Of a stretch of 64,000 bases of DNA, positions 36,101 to 45,555 are shown piece by piece (within the stretch, counting starts at the first letter, position 1; every line of letters starts with the position of its first letter). The notes beneath the pieces were generated by a model. It made no database searches. It saw only the letters and a list, made by a program, of their open reading frames with translations, and had not been told where the DNA came from. Both the position numbers and the translations under genes were made by a program. Source of the stretch: Daedaleopsis sinensis (taxonomy: Eukaryota > Basidiomycota > Agaricomycetes > Polyporales > Polyporaceae); NCBI GenBank assembly GCA_033807695.1, contig CM066306.1:1922001-1986000 (forward strand). Reading direction: 5' to 3'.

Positions 36101-37800
36101 GGTGTACCTGAGAGCGCGTAGAGACCCTTCCCGTAAGTGGCACCGCGGAAGAACAAGACTCCAGCGCGGTTGCGAACGGTGACAGATTCGTCGTCGAACG
36201 TGACACGGAAGCGTTGAACGTCGGCACAGAGAGCGCGGACCGAGATCAGACGCACAGCGGCAGCCGGAACGTAGAGGGCGTTGGCAAGGACGAAGCGCTT
36301 CCCGCGCCCGATGGCGAGGCGGATTTGACCGATGCCGACTGCGAAGATAGAACTGCCGTTGACACCCTGGATTGCACGAGGGGCAATCGGGTGTAGCTCG
36401 GCAAAGTCGGAGGACACAGGCGTGAGATGGGTAGAGGCCCCAGAATCGAATAGCCAGGGAGACGCAGTCTGCGCTGCGGCGGCGGCGGAGAAGGCGGCCG
36501 GAGCGTTCCAGTCCACAGAGGCGGTGAACGGGTCCGAGATGGCGAGGAAAGCTTCGTAGGCGGAGTCGCCGTGAGCGTCCATCGAGGCCATCCAAGCGGG
36601 TGTGTCGTCAGAAGACGGAACAGCAGCCAGAAACGCCGACATGGAGTCAGTCATCAGGGTGTCAGACATAGCCAGAGCAGCAGTCTCAGTAGAGGATGAG
36701 CACGGCGTCATGAAGTAAGCTTTGCCGTTCTCGACGACAACGCGTGGTTGCGATCCTTGCTCCTTCGCCTTCCAGTTCCCACGCTTGCGAGCGAGAACCT
36801 CTTCACGACGTCCGAACATGGCTCCATTGGGTTGGAAGCAGTCTTCAGTAACGTGGGAGGAGGTGATTTTGCAAGTGGCGCAGAATTTGGACGGGCGGTT
36901 GGGCCCAGGGCCTTTACCGCGCGGAGGGCCGCGAGCAGCGAGGGCAACGTCCGGAGCCTGGATTGCACCTTCGTCGAGCAAACGCTGTTCGATCTCGAGA
37001 CGTTTGACGATGTCGCTTGCTTTGTATGGATGGGAGGCAGTAGCCCGAGACAGGTCGTTGGCGACGTTGGACTGTACGGATTTGAGCGAATCCGACATCA
37101 TGTGGAGAAGCGCTACGGTCGCTAGGGAATCAGCGTCGAGCTTTCCCATGTCAATGATGTTGTGACAAAGCTTGACGGCGCCTGTGGCCTGGGGAGCAAG
37201 GGGCTTGGACGTGTCGAAACGCAGCCCGAGAAGTTCGCGTAGGAGAATAACTTGGGCATGAGCCCCCCTCTCGACGTGACGCGATTTGATATCCCGCCAG
37301 AGCTCGGAAGCAGAGGACGTGGCAGCGTTTGGAAGGTGGGAGGCTTCGTCTTTGGCGAGTTGGCGGCGGATGAATGCACGTACGTGGATGTCGTTCTTGC
37401 TCCAGTTACGCATATCGCCCCCTCCTCGCACATGCTTCCCCGGACACTTGTAAGAGAGGTCGAGGTGAAGCAGGAGAGTGTCGTAGCAGGCGAGGGTCTC
37501 CTCGATGGCGGCGCTCCAGTCAGCGTAGTTGCCAAGGTTGAGATCCAAAAGATCGGAGTCCGCCCATTTGTTGAGTCCGGAAGAGGAGATGGTAATCTTC
37601 TCGATGGGACCATCGGACACCGCGGAAGAAGCAGTGGTGGTACGAACGCGGGCGGGCGGGCCAGACGGCGCAGCGGGAGAGTGAATATTGTCGGCCATCG
37701 CAGACGCGAGGTTGGCGCCCGTCGAGGAAAAGTCAACGGGATCGGACATAGTGGGTATATGCGCGGAAAGAGCGCGGGATGTGGAAGCGTGATAGTGCAC
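33106..37800 (-). CDS. Copia gag-pol polyprotein
   Basis: One frame of 1564 codons; the likelier start is the inner ATG at 37749 (MSDPVDFSSTG). Residue numbers here count from 37800. Gag is followed by a zinc knuckle of the form C-x2-C-x5-H-x4-C at about 307-321. Protease DSGAS is near 452. The integrase zinc site has H-x4-H near 586-591 and C-x2-C near 620. The integrase core has MDNGE near 714 and the third acidic residue in GKVERIHRT near 749. Reverse transcriptase follows with FLNGLLPEEE, LYGMKQGSRTWN and VHVDDFLG, then RNase H with TEAEYIAAAEA and HARSKHIEVKHH. Gag and Pol share one frame with no visible shift or stop, so the Gag excess must be obtained in another way. Confidence 0.95.
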   Translation of the reverse strand: MHYHASTSRALSAHIPTMSDPVDFSSTGANLASAMADNIHSPAAPSGPPARVRTTTASSAVSDGPIEKITISSSGLNKWADSDLLDLNLGNYADWSAAIEETLACYDTLLLHLDLSYKCPGKHVRGGGDMRNWSKNDIHVRAFIRRQLAKDEASHLPNAATSSASELWRDIKSRHVERGAHAQVILLRELLGLRFDTSKPLAPQATGAVKLCHNIIDMGKLDADSLATVALLHMMSDSLKSVQSNVANDLSRATASHPYKASDIVKRLEIEQRLLDEGAIQAPDVALAARGPPRGKGPGPNRPSKFCATCKITSSHVTEDCFQPNGAMFGRREEVLARKRGNWKAKEQGSQPRVVVENGKAYFMTPCSSSTETAALAMSDTLMTDSMSAFLAAVPSSDDTPAWMASMDAHGDSAYEAFLAISDPFTASVDWNAPAAFSAAAAAQTASPWLFDSGASTHLTPVSSDFAELHPIAPRAIQGVNGSSIFAVGIGQIRLAIGRGKRFVLANALYVPAAAVRLISVRALCADVQRFRVTFDDESVTVRNRAGVLFFRGATYGKGLYALSGTPPSVDMANLARRLPTVLTWHGRLGHPNYQSTFIVAKRAHAAGTPTDLSSPPPKCDSCILGKQTRSPVPKVREGERSKERGAVFYIDPNGAQCTRSASGNICSLDIVDDNTSYGWVFPVPSKAHCAPRLRAFIIARRTEGCPVRKIVMDNGECLTDDIRAVCAELGVEIELTAPYTSAHIGKVERIHRTFMGKARAMRLAAKCPENRWDEFYSTACYLTNRTPTSSLSAGISPHEAWFGLAPKLDHLREIGCRAFVLVNTHNPKLRARSIECVLVGYGVNSKTYRCFHRATNRVIASYHVAFIESHESSTLAPPDTSSPVALAPVPTPTPRVVEWDDDPPFTPALPHSAPSVPASLLPPPVVVNAVVPEPPFEELPIVPPAIVAPPAVVPPLVSLPLEPRRSTRTSQPSAKHAANSGLPYVDTLERAVAEVRVAAERSKAARTGGSGILLENELAAFSDLEIALAATLSLDSDYAGDPASLKEALASPFADQWRTALQEEYDAIRDMDVYDLIPRSDVPAGRKVMHSKPVFRLKRDEHGKPTRFKVREVVRGFEAVWGQDYTRTSSPTMRMESMRVVSHIAAANDWELFQLDVKVAFLNGLLPEEEICYMEQPPLAKEEGKEDYVWRLKKGLYGMKQGSRTWNNTMHEHLSAIGFTRIHEDYCLYVRTTPDGTVVTGVHVDDFLGTASSRVAREKFVAELKSKWQISDLGDARFCVGIAIERDRANRTVSLSQTALIDKIVSQFGMSDAHPVDTPMDSGCKLSRDDCAKTGDEKLAAASWPYRALVGSLNYVAVGSRPDISFPVQQLAQFLDSYGQAHWEAAKRVVRYLKGTRDLKMHLGGSRTAFLCGFTDSDWARCPDTRRSVGGYCFSLGSGVISWSARKQATVSDSSTEAEYIAAAEASKECVWLRGVLSSLGYPQRDPSPIGADNTGAITLSGDPTFHARSKHIEVKHHILREYSNSKQILLHWIPTKDNVADIFTKPLPRPQFLLLRSHLGLR

Positions 37801-37860
37801 TCTTGTGTGGGTGCGGGTTGAACAAGCTAAGGACGACCAGGAGGGGATAAGAATCCGTCT

Positions 37861-37875
37861 CAGAGGCTCATAACC
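37861..37875 (-). other. Copia primer-binding site, initiator tRNA half-molecule type
   Basis: Directly inside the 5' LTR the minus strand reads GGTTATGAGCCTCTG. Its complement CAGAGGCTCATAACC matches the anticodon stem-loop of initiator methionine tRNA, with CAT as the anticodon. Copia-group elements are known to prime from an internal half of this tRNA. Confidence 0.75.
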
Positions 37876-38123
37876 TGTTAATAACTGGTAATCGTCAGCC
37901 TAACGACTCAGTGGATAGTATCAACCAACTATATTAACCTGGTAATCGTCAGCCTAACGACTGTACGAATACCATGAGTAGAGTATCATATGGGGATGTA
38001 CAGTGACAGCTTACCTCAGTGGATAGTATCAACCAACTGAGGTAAGAGGGAAGGAGGAGCGAGGGAGTTCATGTACTGGCGTCTATGCCACGCGCGTAGC
38101 ACGTGACTATAGTAACTCTAACA
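37876..38123 (-). repeat. 5' long terminal repeat of the Copia element
   Basis: 248 bp, matching the other LTR at every position compared, including its internal direct and inverted repeats. It is adjacent to the 5-bp duplication GCTTT in the P450 exon. Confidence 0.93.
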
Positions 38124-39970
38124 GCTTTGACTTCGGTCTGGATAGGATGGCCCTGTTCGTCAACTGGAGGTGTAATGTCGAGGGTATGTAGTACGGAAGC
38201 GACGTAGATAAACAGCGTGGCTTCGGCAAAGTACCGGGCAGGGCATATCCTGATATTTCATATGATGGTCAGCGAGTATGTTGATGAGCTCACCCGCTAC
38301 GGTAGCGGCCGAGAAATATCTCACCTGCGTCCGAACCCGAAAGCTATCGTAGCAGGGTTTGGGATGTCAGAGCGAAACTTCCCATCTCGAAGGAACCGAT
38401 CTGGGATGAAGCGGTCCGGTTGATTATACCTAACCTCATCGTGTAACATAGACCTTGAGTGTTTAGCATGTTAGCCACAGTTCAAGTCCGGGACGTCCGA
38501 CTGTAGAAAGAGGTTTAGCTGACCAGACGTTGGCTACCACAATGCTACCCTTTGGTATGAAGTAGCCGTCGTACTCGTCATCCGACACGTTCACGTGAGG
38601 GCCGCCCAAAGGTGTAACAGCGTGCCATCGCAGTACCTCTCTCACAACCGCAGTCACGTACGGCAGCCTATCGCGGTCAGCGAACTGGGGGAGTTGGCCC
38701 TCCCCGACTACGGTATCGAGCTCGACTTGAGCCTTCCGCTGAACGTCAGGATAGAGCGACATGGCAACGAAGAAGGCGCACAGCGCGGTGTGCGTCTAGC
38801 AAAGTAGGGAGCGGTACCGGTATGGCGACACCATCAGCTCTTGACGATGAGAATGTGCATAGTACATCTTACGGTGTCGATACCAGCTAATTGACGTGAC
38901 TAAGCAATCCTGAGTAGCTAAATTGAAGAGCACATACCGACATATGCAACGGCAAGAACGTTCTTGATCGTCTCCTCCTTTGTAGACGCGTCCTCGCAGT
39001 CGATAGTAGAAAAGCCCTCCTCAAACAGAGCACTTGCCATACTGTCTGGGACGGTCCCGGCTGCCTATAAGTCACCATTCTCAGTTCGCGTACTCTCAGT
39101 CAGATATACGACTCACGAGAGCCTCTTTGGCATCCGCCCAAGGGACCTCGCGGACTTTGCTCGTCAACTCCCGGTATCGGGCGATACGGCGCAACAAGGA
39201 GGTCCCAGGAAGCCAAGTTGGGATACGGGCGAGGAGTGGAAAGAACTCAAGGATGCTCGTTGGTCCGGTGAGCAGCAGATCTACACCAACGAGCAGCTCT
39301 TCGAAAGTCGCGATATATTTGTCGTCCACGTCCGTCGTTTGGAGCCCATAGGCAGCGCGGAAGAGTAACTCGCTGAGAGAGCTGGGCAACATATCACGCG
39401 TCAGCCACACTGGTTCATGAGGACGCTTTGACGGGACTTACTAGCGGATGTTATCGATAAGTCTCTCTGAGCCTGAGGACGACAACCGCGATAGAAGTCG
39501 ACGAGCACCCTTTTCTTGGAGCGCACAGTATTTCCCAACCGCACCTGGATGAAAATGTTGCCAAAACGTCCGGCGGTAGGACCGCCAACGTGCGGAATAC
39601 GGGAGCAGCGGAAAGTTCCAGTCAACCCATCCACACCTATGATTCGTTGTGTCAGTGACGGCGCGGTGCAGAGAGCACTAATGGTGGCACGACTCACATC
39701 TCGAAGATGACGGACGAAGGTCTCGAGGAGTAAATCGCAGAACGCTTCTCAAAAAGCTCGGTAGCAACCTCGACGTCATTGATAACAACCAGACATTGTC
39801 CCAAGATATTCAGCGAAATTATCTTGCCTGGCAAACGATGAGTCCGTTAGTTGGAGAACGTCATACTACCATACGGAAGCAATAGAATGGCAGCGGGCCT
39901 CTCCATGCCCACTCGGTGCATAGTTGGAAGAGCTCGGAGACTCCCCAGTCCCGGTAAATTATCCTTTGAA

Positions 39971-41959
39971 CCAACGGCGTGGCTACTGAATGGGCTACGT
40001 ACCGGTGCATCAGCTTGAGCTTGGTTAAGGTTGATACCAAGTGTAGCCGCAGAAGACTTGTGCCGCGGACCGCAGCAAGCAGTCTAGAGCAGACCAGCGC
40101 GACGACTCACGCGCCACGAGTCGTCACAGTGATGACCTTCAGAGCCCTTCAGAGCCGCGGGCGACCTCGTCGGAGGATAACTTCAGGCGCACCGCCTTGG
40201 TACGGAATCTACGGATTGCTCAGCATATGGAGAAGCCTCGGCATTGTGGAGGTGGTAATACCGGCATTGAGTCGGCTGGTTCGGCCTAGAACGAAATTAC
40301 TTACATATGCCACGGCACTTCAAAACATCAACGTTCAACCACACTCCGACTGAAGTCTAAAGTATCAGACTGCACTGTGAAATCCATAGTACTGTAGTAC
40401 TGTACCTGTTACGTGTCGCGGTCATGACATCAGTAAGACTCGTCTGGAGGGCATACTTCGTTGCGATTGAGGCGGTCGACGATGTCTCGGAGGTTTCGGT
40501 GAATGACGATGAAGTCGAGAGGCAGGTTGGCTGCCGCCAATAGTAACTCAACAACTTGTTTGGGCGGAAGCTGTGCTGACTAAACAACCCTAACCTCCTA
40601 CGGCGCTAAATCAGCAACAACCATCGCTAGCTGAGACTGGAGCGCCGCCGCCGAAGGGTTGAACAGGACCAGGGTTGAACTTGGAAGGCCTCCTCCGATG
40701 CTGGAGCAGAGGGCCTAAGGTCCAACTCAAGGTGTACCACTGCATCCCGAGTAACCTCAAATACTCCAGCCGAGAATCGCTTCCGACTGAAAATACACCT
40801 AGGTTCGTCCACCGTGACATGGTCAACGTTAACGTGCCATTACAGACCGCCGGGGCGCGGACAGGGTTCTGGTACGAGACTAGACCAACGCCCAATACTC
40901 AATAGCGATGACAGCTCTCACAAAGCTCAACTTGAAAAACAGTCAGCGCGTACCGCGCTTGTTTGGCCTCCGAAGTTACGGATGAATCAGAATGACTCCT
41001 CGGTGCTTTGACGGCTCGCCGACCGCACACCCAGTGCGACTGGGGGTCGGCGCCTGAAGCTAGTGGGTGGGCGATCGATTTGCGGAGGACATGCAGGCTG
41101 GCACATCAAGCTGACTAGAAAGCAGCCGTAGCCGACGCATCGGCGCGGAATCCCGGGGAGGACGCAGAGTCAGCCACCACCGTGACGCTCAACGTTTATC
41201 AGTCATGTCATACAGTGCCCGGAATGTATACACAGACATACCTCCACATACGATACTGAGGGTCTTGCTACTACGGCGTAGTGCTCACATCGTTGGAAGT
41301 TGGCATGCCCTCGAAGCTCCGGGACGGATCAGGTGATATTCATCGAACGTAGTCAGCAGGCAGAGGATCCCTAGGAAGATAGGCTGCTAGCTCTAAAGAT
41401 CGATATCGAGGGTGTATACAGCAGGCCCAAATTAGCACTGAGACAATGTGTTACCTATTTCCAGGCATTGACTCCAGTGTCTCTGTTTCGTTCCCGTTGC
41501 GTTATTGAAACACACTTATCCGGCTGGGTACGAGACGAGGGCATCTCCATATTGAATTTCATCCCATTGCGGAACACCGAGTCCGTGAAACTAGTAGCAC
41601 GCATGACGACTGTCGATGGAGTGGCAACCCGATGGCAACCAGCGCGATCTCGAGGACTATGAACGCACATATCGCGTCCTCGTATCTGGGGAGACTCCAG
41701 GAGACTCCACATGATCAGGACTTCTGCCGGTAAATCCGGAGGGGGACGGGCAGATGCGCCTTCTAGTGGTGTGTCGTCATCGCTCATGTAAGGCGGCCAG
41801 TCGAACGAAGAATGGCCCTGTCGGCTGCCATCAAGCACACCATAACTTTACGCTGCCAGAAGGTTGGCCGATAACGCAACTAGTAATCTGCAGAAGACAG
41901 ATCAGAACGCCCAGGGGTATCCGAACAAGCCTGCTGTAATTCTAAACCTACGTACAGAT
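39971..41959. other. Region with the unresolved P450 5' end and gene fragments
   Basis: The P450 N-terminus should lie just right of 39870, but its membrane anchor and proline hinge could not be read. Apart from the tail exon at 40430-40577, frames in 40600-41959 (for example 41455-41838 on the minus strand) have no recognisable domain. The area looks like decayed gene sequence. Confidence 0.4.
40430..40577 (-). pseudogene. C-terminal exon of an unrecognised protein
   Basis: After a TTTAG acceptor the minus strand reads an open tail of about 49 residues ending in a stop at 40430. It includes LPPKQVVELLLAAANL, LDFIVIHRNLRDIVDRLN and CPPDESY. The amphipathic helices and codon use look like real coding sequence. 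No matching upstream exon or family was recognised, so this may be the end of a damaged gene or of one whose other exons were missed. Confidence 0.4.
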
Positions 41960-43075
41960 CTAACTCCTCGCTCTTGCTCGCCATCCCCCGTCTAGACGGT
42001 CCAGCAGTGCTTGCACCTCCTTCACCGCAACCTTGCGTTCCCGCCGCGCTACCTCCCACTCGCCCTCTGCGGTGATGGCGTCTAGGCGGAGAAGACTCTG
42101 CAGAAGCAGCTCTCCAAGCCGGGTATGCTCCTGCTCAGAGCTGAGTGGCGGGCGTGTTCCTGACCCCGCAGCAGAAGAAGCGGGCTTCGGGGCTGGCGCG
42201 GTAGCCGTCGGCTCCGCACCCACACGTGCAGCCGCACCCGCCGGCGCGAGCGCACTCAAGAAGGTATCGACGTCTGGTTGAAGCGTGGACCGAACCTTGT
42301 CGAGCTCGGTGCGAATCTGGGTGATGATGCTAGCTTCTGTGCGTGGAGCCTTCTCCTGCGCAGAGCTCGCTTTTGACGATGGTGGCTTGATGGGGTCGCC
42401 GCCTCCAACGAGGGCTATCGTGCTGCCCGGCTTGATGCCGTATGCAGAGACTGTGGACGAGGGGAATGACGTCAGATACCGAACACAATCGGGCGGAGAG
42501 AACAGCGGTGAATAGGTTGAGCGAATGGGCAGAGTACTAGGGTGACGGCACGGTGACGCTTCGGCGACATACGAGGGCTATGAGCGTGGCAGAACGGTCG
42601 GAGGAGGACCCGGGGCGTCAAGCGCAAGTGCGGCTACGCGGAGATGAAAGAAAATAGCACAAGCTCATGACTGGATGTCGCAGCTCGTGGATCGATCACG
42701 GGCGCTGTATACGGAAGGCGGGAGGAGGGGCAAATATGGCACGATGGCAGGGATGCACGAGGCAGAGACGTACTTGGCGCATTATCGTCCTTCATCACGG
42801 CGCCTGCGTGGATGAGCTTGAAGGACTGTTCAGGAAGATGGGTGTACTCGGCGATCTCATGGCGCAGGTCGCTGAGCTTAGTGGCGGGCGCGGGGAGGGC
42901 AAAACGAAGTCTTGATTGGATCGCGAAGGGGATTGAGAGCAGGAGAGGGAAGGACGCGGTATACGCGTGGGGGGAGAAGCGGCGGATGGTAAGTACGTCA
43001 GAGGAGAAGTAAGGGCTGGGAAGGCCATGTGTTTGGGACATACCTCTCCCTGCCCCATTTCACGAATATGCTCAT
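41960..43075 (-). CDS. BAG-domain co-chaperone with ubiquitin-like N-terminus
   Basis: Exons 43044-43075, 42774-42910 and 41960-42450 give 219 residues. The first ten residues (MSIFVKWGRER) splice into a ubiquitin-like domain (TKLSDLRHEIAEYTHLPEQ, FKLIHAGAVMKDDNA, ISAYGIKPGSTIALVGGG). After an Ala/Pro linker the C-terminus is a BAG helix bundle (LGELLLQSLLRLDAI, ERKVAVKEVQALLDRLD). BAG proteins bind the Hsp70 ATPase domain as nucleotide-exchange factors, and the ubiquitin-like part links Hsp70 clients to the proteasome. The second intron, 42451-42773, is about 320 nt, long for this genome. The gene is divergent from PBS2, with 548 bp between start codons. Confidence 0.85.
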
Positions 43076-43623
43076 GTGCTTATCGTTCCTGCTGGTTGAT
43101 CCGAGAAGGCGCTTGCCTTGTACGTATGCGACGCGAGCTAGGACGAGGAGAAGGGGCACAAAAGCTGGCGGCGGGTGAGGACGAGTGGGACATGAGTGGG
43201 AGGGAGAGGGGCGCACCGAGGTGGATGGGAGAGAACAGGATGGGCGACGGCGCTGTCGTGCGCTGGGTGAAGGTACCTGGAGGACGTTAGCCACAGACTG
43301 GCCACAGAGCTAGTAGCTGCTAGTAGCTGCTAGTAGCTGCTAGTAGCTGCTAGTAGAGAGTGGAGCACGCACAGTGACACGTCCTCCTCGCAGCCGCCCT
43401 CGTTACACACCCCGTGCGAACCTCCTGCCTCATCGGGCCCATAACCTTCAAACCCCGCCTTCAGCTTGTGATGTCATCCCCTCCCTCTAACGAATCCGAG
43501 CCTCTTGCACAAATTTGAATAGATCCTACCCTCTGATCCTGCTACTCACCTCCTCTTATACATCTCCCTCCTCCTCGTCCCCCTCCCCCTTCCCTCCCCA
43601 CGCCTATCTTCCTCTCCTCCGTC
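43076..43623. promoter_or_regulatory. Divergent promoter of BAG and PBS2 genes
   Basis: The 548-bp region holds the decamer repeat at 43311-43356. Immediately before the PBS2 ATG, at about 43551-43620, there is a long C/T-rich tract (CTCCTCCTCGTCCCC style), the usual core-promoter signature of highly expressed fungal genes. A TGATGTCA word near 43468 resembles a CRE. No other frame is credible. Confidence 0.45.
43311..43356 (+). repeat. Tandem decamer repeat TAGTAGCTGC
   Basis: Four perfect copies of TAGTAGCTGC plus TAGTAG lie in the middle of the divergent promoter. The 10-bp period places each copy on the same face of the DNA. Confidence 0.9.
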
Positions 43624-45555
43624 ATGAGCAACCCGCCCCAGGACGGTGGCCTCGCCCGCCCGCCCCCGGTTCCCATTCCCCCGCGCAACTCCACCGCGAA
43701 CCCGAATCGCACTGTCACCGGCCTCCTCAACAACCGCAACAGAAATGCTGGGTCCACCCCAATCCCACCTTCCTTGCAGGCCAAAATGGCCGCAGTAAGT
43801 CCATTCCGTCTTTATCCTTTCTTATCGTCTTTTCATCTTCTCGCTTTCCCTTCTCGACCTCCCATTCCGCATATCCGACTGTCCCGCACCCTAGTTCGCG
43901 AGCAGAACTCCGAATAGCTCTAGCTCGGTTGACGCAACAACCGCCGTGCTCAGAAATACCACCCTTTCCGACAGACCCGTACTTTCCCCCGCCGGCCCAC
44001 TTCGTGCACCTGTCTCTGCCCCTGCACCAGGACGCCCTGGCGTGCCTGGTCTTGGCGGCCTCGCTGCTCGTCGCCTAGGAAAGAATGCTCCGAAACTTAG
44101 CGGCGTCGATATGGGCATTCAGAATGCTGGCTTGGGGAGTGGCAGGCCGAACCAGGAACAGGATATGCCGCCCAGACGAATGCCTCCCGGCTCGTTCTCC
44201 ACCCCATTTGCAAACTTTGGCAAGATAGTGTGCGTATCTTCGCCTCACCTATCGATCCAGCCATCCTAAGCCATCCCTTGCAGCGATCCTTCAGGGGCGC
44301 TCAACTTCAACGGGAAGGCGGTGCTCCATGCTAAAGGCGTCGATTTCACCAACGGCGCGTCCTTCGCCATCAATATGGACCAGCTGCAGCTGGACGAGGA
44401 GCTGGGCAAAGGAAACTACGGAACGGTCAAGAAGGTGCTGCACAAACCGACCAAAGTCGCCATGGCCATGAAGGTGCGCTTGACCTCCCCCTCATCATTC
44501 TTCCCCCGCTAACTTTTGTCTGCAGGAGATCCGCCTTGAACTAGACGACGCCAAACTGAATGGAATCATCATGGAACTAGATATTCTCCACCGCGCTGTT
44601 GCACCAGAAATCGTGGAGTTTTATGGAGCGTTCTTCATCGAGTCGTAAGTATATGCGCTTCCATGCATCCCCTCATTCCGATTGACTTTCGGCATAGATG
44701 CGTGTATTACTGCATGGAGTACATGGATGCTGGGTCATTAGACAAGCTTCAAGGCGACGGCGTTCCCGAGGATGTCCTAGCACGTATCACTAGCAACATG
44801 GTCAGTGGCCTGAAGTTCCTGAAGGATGAGTTGCAAATCATCCATCGCGGTAAGTCACACGAGTGATTCTTTGTCTTTAAATGACTTACCATTGAACGCT
44901 CACTCAAGACGTCAAGCCCACGAACGTTCTAATGAACAGGCGAGGGCAAGTCAAGCTATGCGACTTCGGCGTATCTGGCCAACTCGAGAAGTCCCTAGCC
45001 AAGACCAACATCGGTTGTCAGAGCTATATGGCTGTAAGTTTCATGACGTCACTTTTGTTGATCGATCTAATGTTCACTTGTGTAGCCTGAGCGGATACGC
45101 GGAGAGTCGCAAAATAACTTGGGAACATACACCGTATCCTCGGACGTGTGGTCTCTTGGCCTCTCCCTCATTGAGATGGCCTTGGGCCACTATCCATATC
45201 CTCCAGAGACATATGCGAACGTTTTCGCTCAGCTTACTGCCATCGTCGATGGGGACCCGCCCGAGCTACCTGAACACTTCTCAAACGCCTCGAGGGACTT
45301 CGTTGCGCGGTGCCTACACAAAGTCCCAGAGAGGCGGGCTTCGTACGCCGAGCTCATGGTAGGTTGCACCGCTCGCGTTTTGCTTGGCCTTGCAACTACT
45401 TACATGGACGTTTGTTTCCGGTATGCTAGGCACACCCATTCCTTGTCGAGGACAGACAGAGGGACGTCGACATGCCCGGTTGGGTCGCGAAGGCCATCGA
45501 TTCTCGAGAGGCCCGCACGCGCCAGCAACAGCAACAGCAACAAGCATACCCATAA
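43624..45555 (+). CDS. PBS2: MAP kinase kinase of the HOG pathway (PBS2-type)
   Basis: Eight exons (43624-43794, 43895-44229, 44284-44473, 44526-44644, 44698-44849, 44909-45033, 45086-45358, 45430-45555) give 496 residues. A Pro/Gly-rich regulatory N-terminus precedes the kinase domain. Landmarks are P-loop GKGNYGTV, catalytic Lys232 in [17 protein letters not shown] near 321 and DFGVSG at 341-346. The activation loop SLAKT has Ser351 and Thr355 in the MAPKK spacing S-x3-[14 protein letters not shown] is characteristic of Pbs2 rather than of the Ste7 or Mkk families. Pbs2 phosphorylates the p38-like kinase Hog1 in response to osmotic and oxidative stress. The extreme C-terminus is a short Gln run ([10 protein letters not shown]). 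The N-terminal Pro-rich part could bind an SH3 osmosensor such as Sho1, but no site was defined. Confidence 0.92.

Larger units (their letters stand above)
32731..38123 (-). mobile_element. Complete Ty1/Copia LTR retrotransposon
   Basis: The 5393-bp element has two 248-bp LTRs (32731-32978 and 37876-38123) that appear identical by eye. They begin TGTTA and end TAACA. It is flanked by a perfect 5-bp target duplication GCTTT (32726-32730 and 38124-38128). It is transcribed on the minus strand. A primer-binding site abuts the 5' LTR, a purine tract abuts the 3' LTR, and one uninterrupted gag-pol frame fills the interior. Domain order, integrase before reverse transcriptase, defines Copia. Matching LTRs and the intact frame indicate recent insertion and possible competence. 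Confidence 0.95.
32573..39970 (-). pseudogene. Cytochrome P450 gene interrupted by a Copia element
   Basis: On the minus strand exons run 39870 and upstream (5' end unresolved), 39698-39827, 39442-39636, 39117-39381, 38938-39064, 38873-38886 (14 nt), 38524-38795, 38325-38453, 38124-38249, then after the transposon 32708-32725 and 32573-32642. Landmarks are the I-helix AGIDTTHTA, ExxR in VVREVLRWHA, and the haem loop AFGFGRRICPAR with its cysteine ligand. If the element and one copy of the 5-bp duplication are disregarded, every join stays in frame to the stop, so the insertion is the only lesion seen in the 3' two thirds. Read into the LTR, the frame continues 17 codons and stops, losing about 28 C-terminal residues (SSGLIS onward). 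The family resembles multi-copy agaricomycete P450s of secondary or xenobiotic metabolism. The N-terminal membrane anchor was not located with confidence. Confidence 0.85.

Noticed and set aside
41455..41838. 127-codon minus-strand frame
   Set aside because: Composition and absence of any motif give no support; a hydrophobic peptide in an adjacent frame is equally likely and also unsupported.
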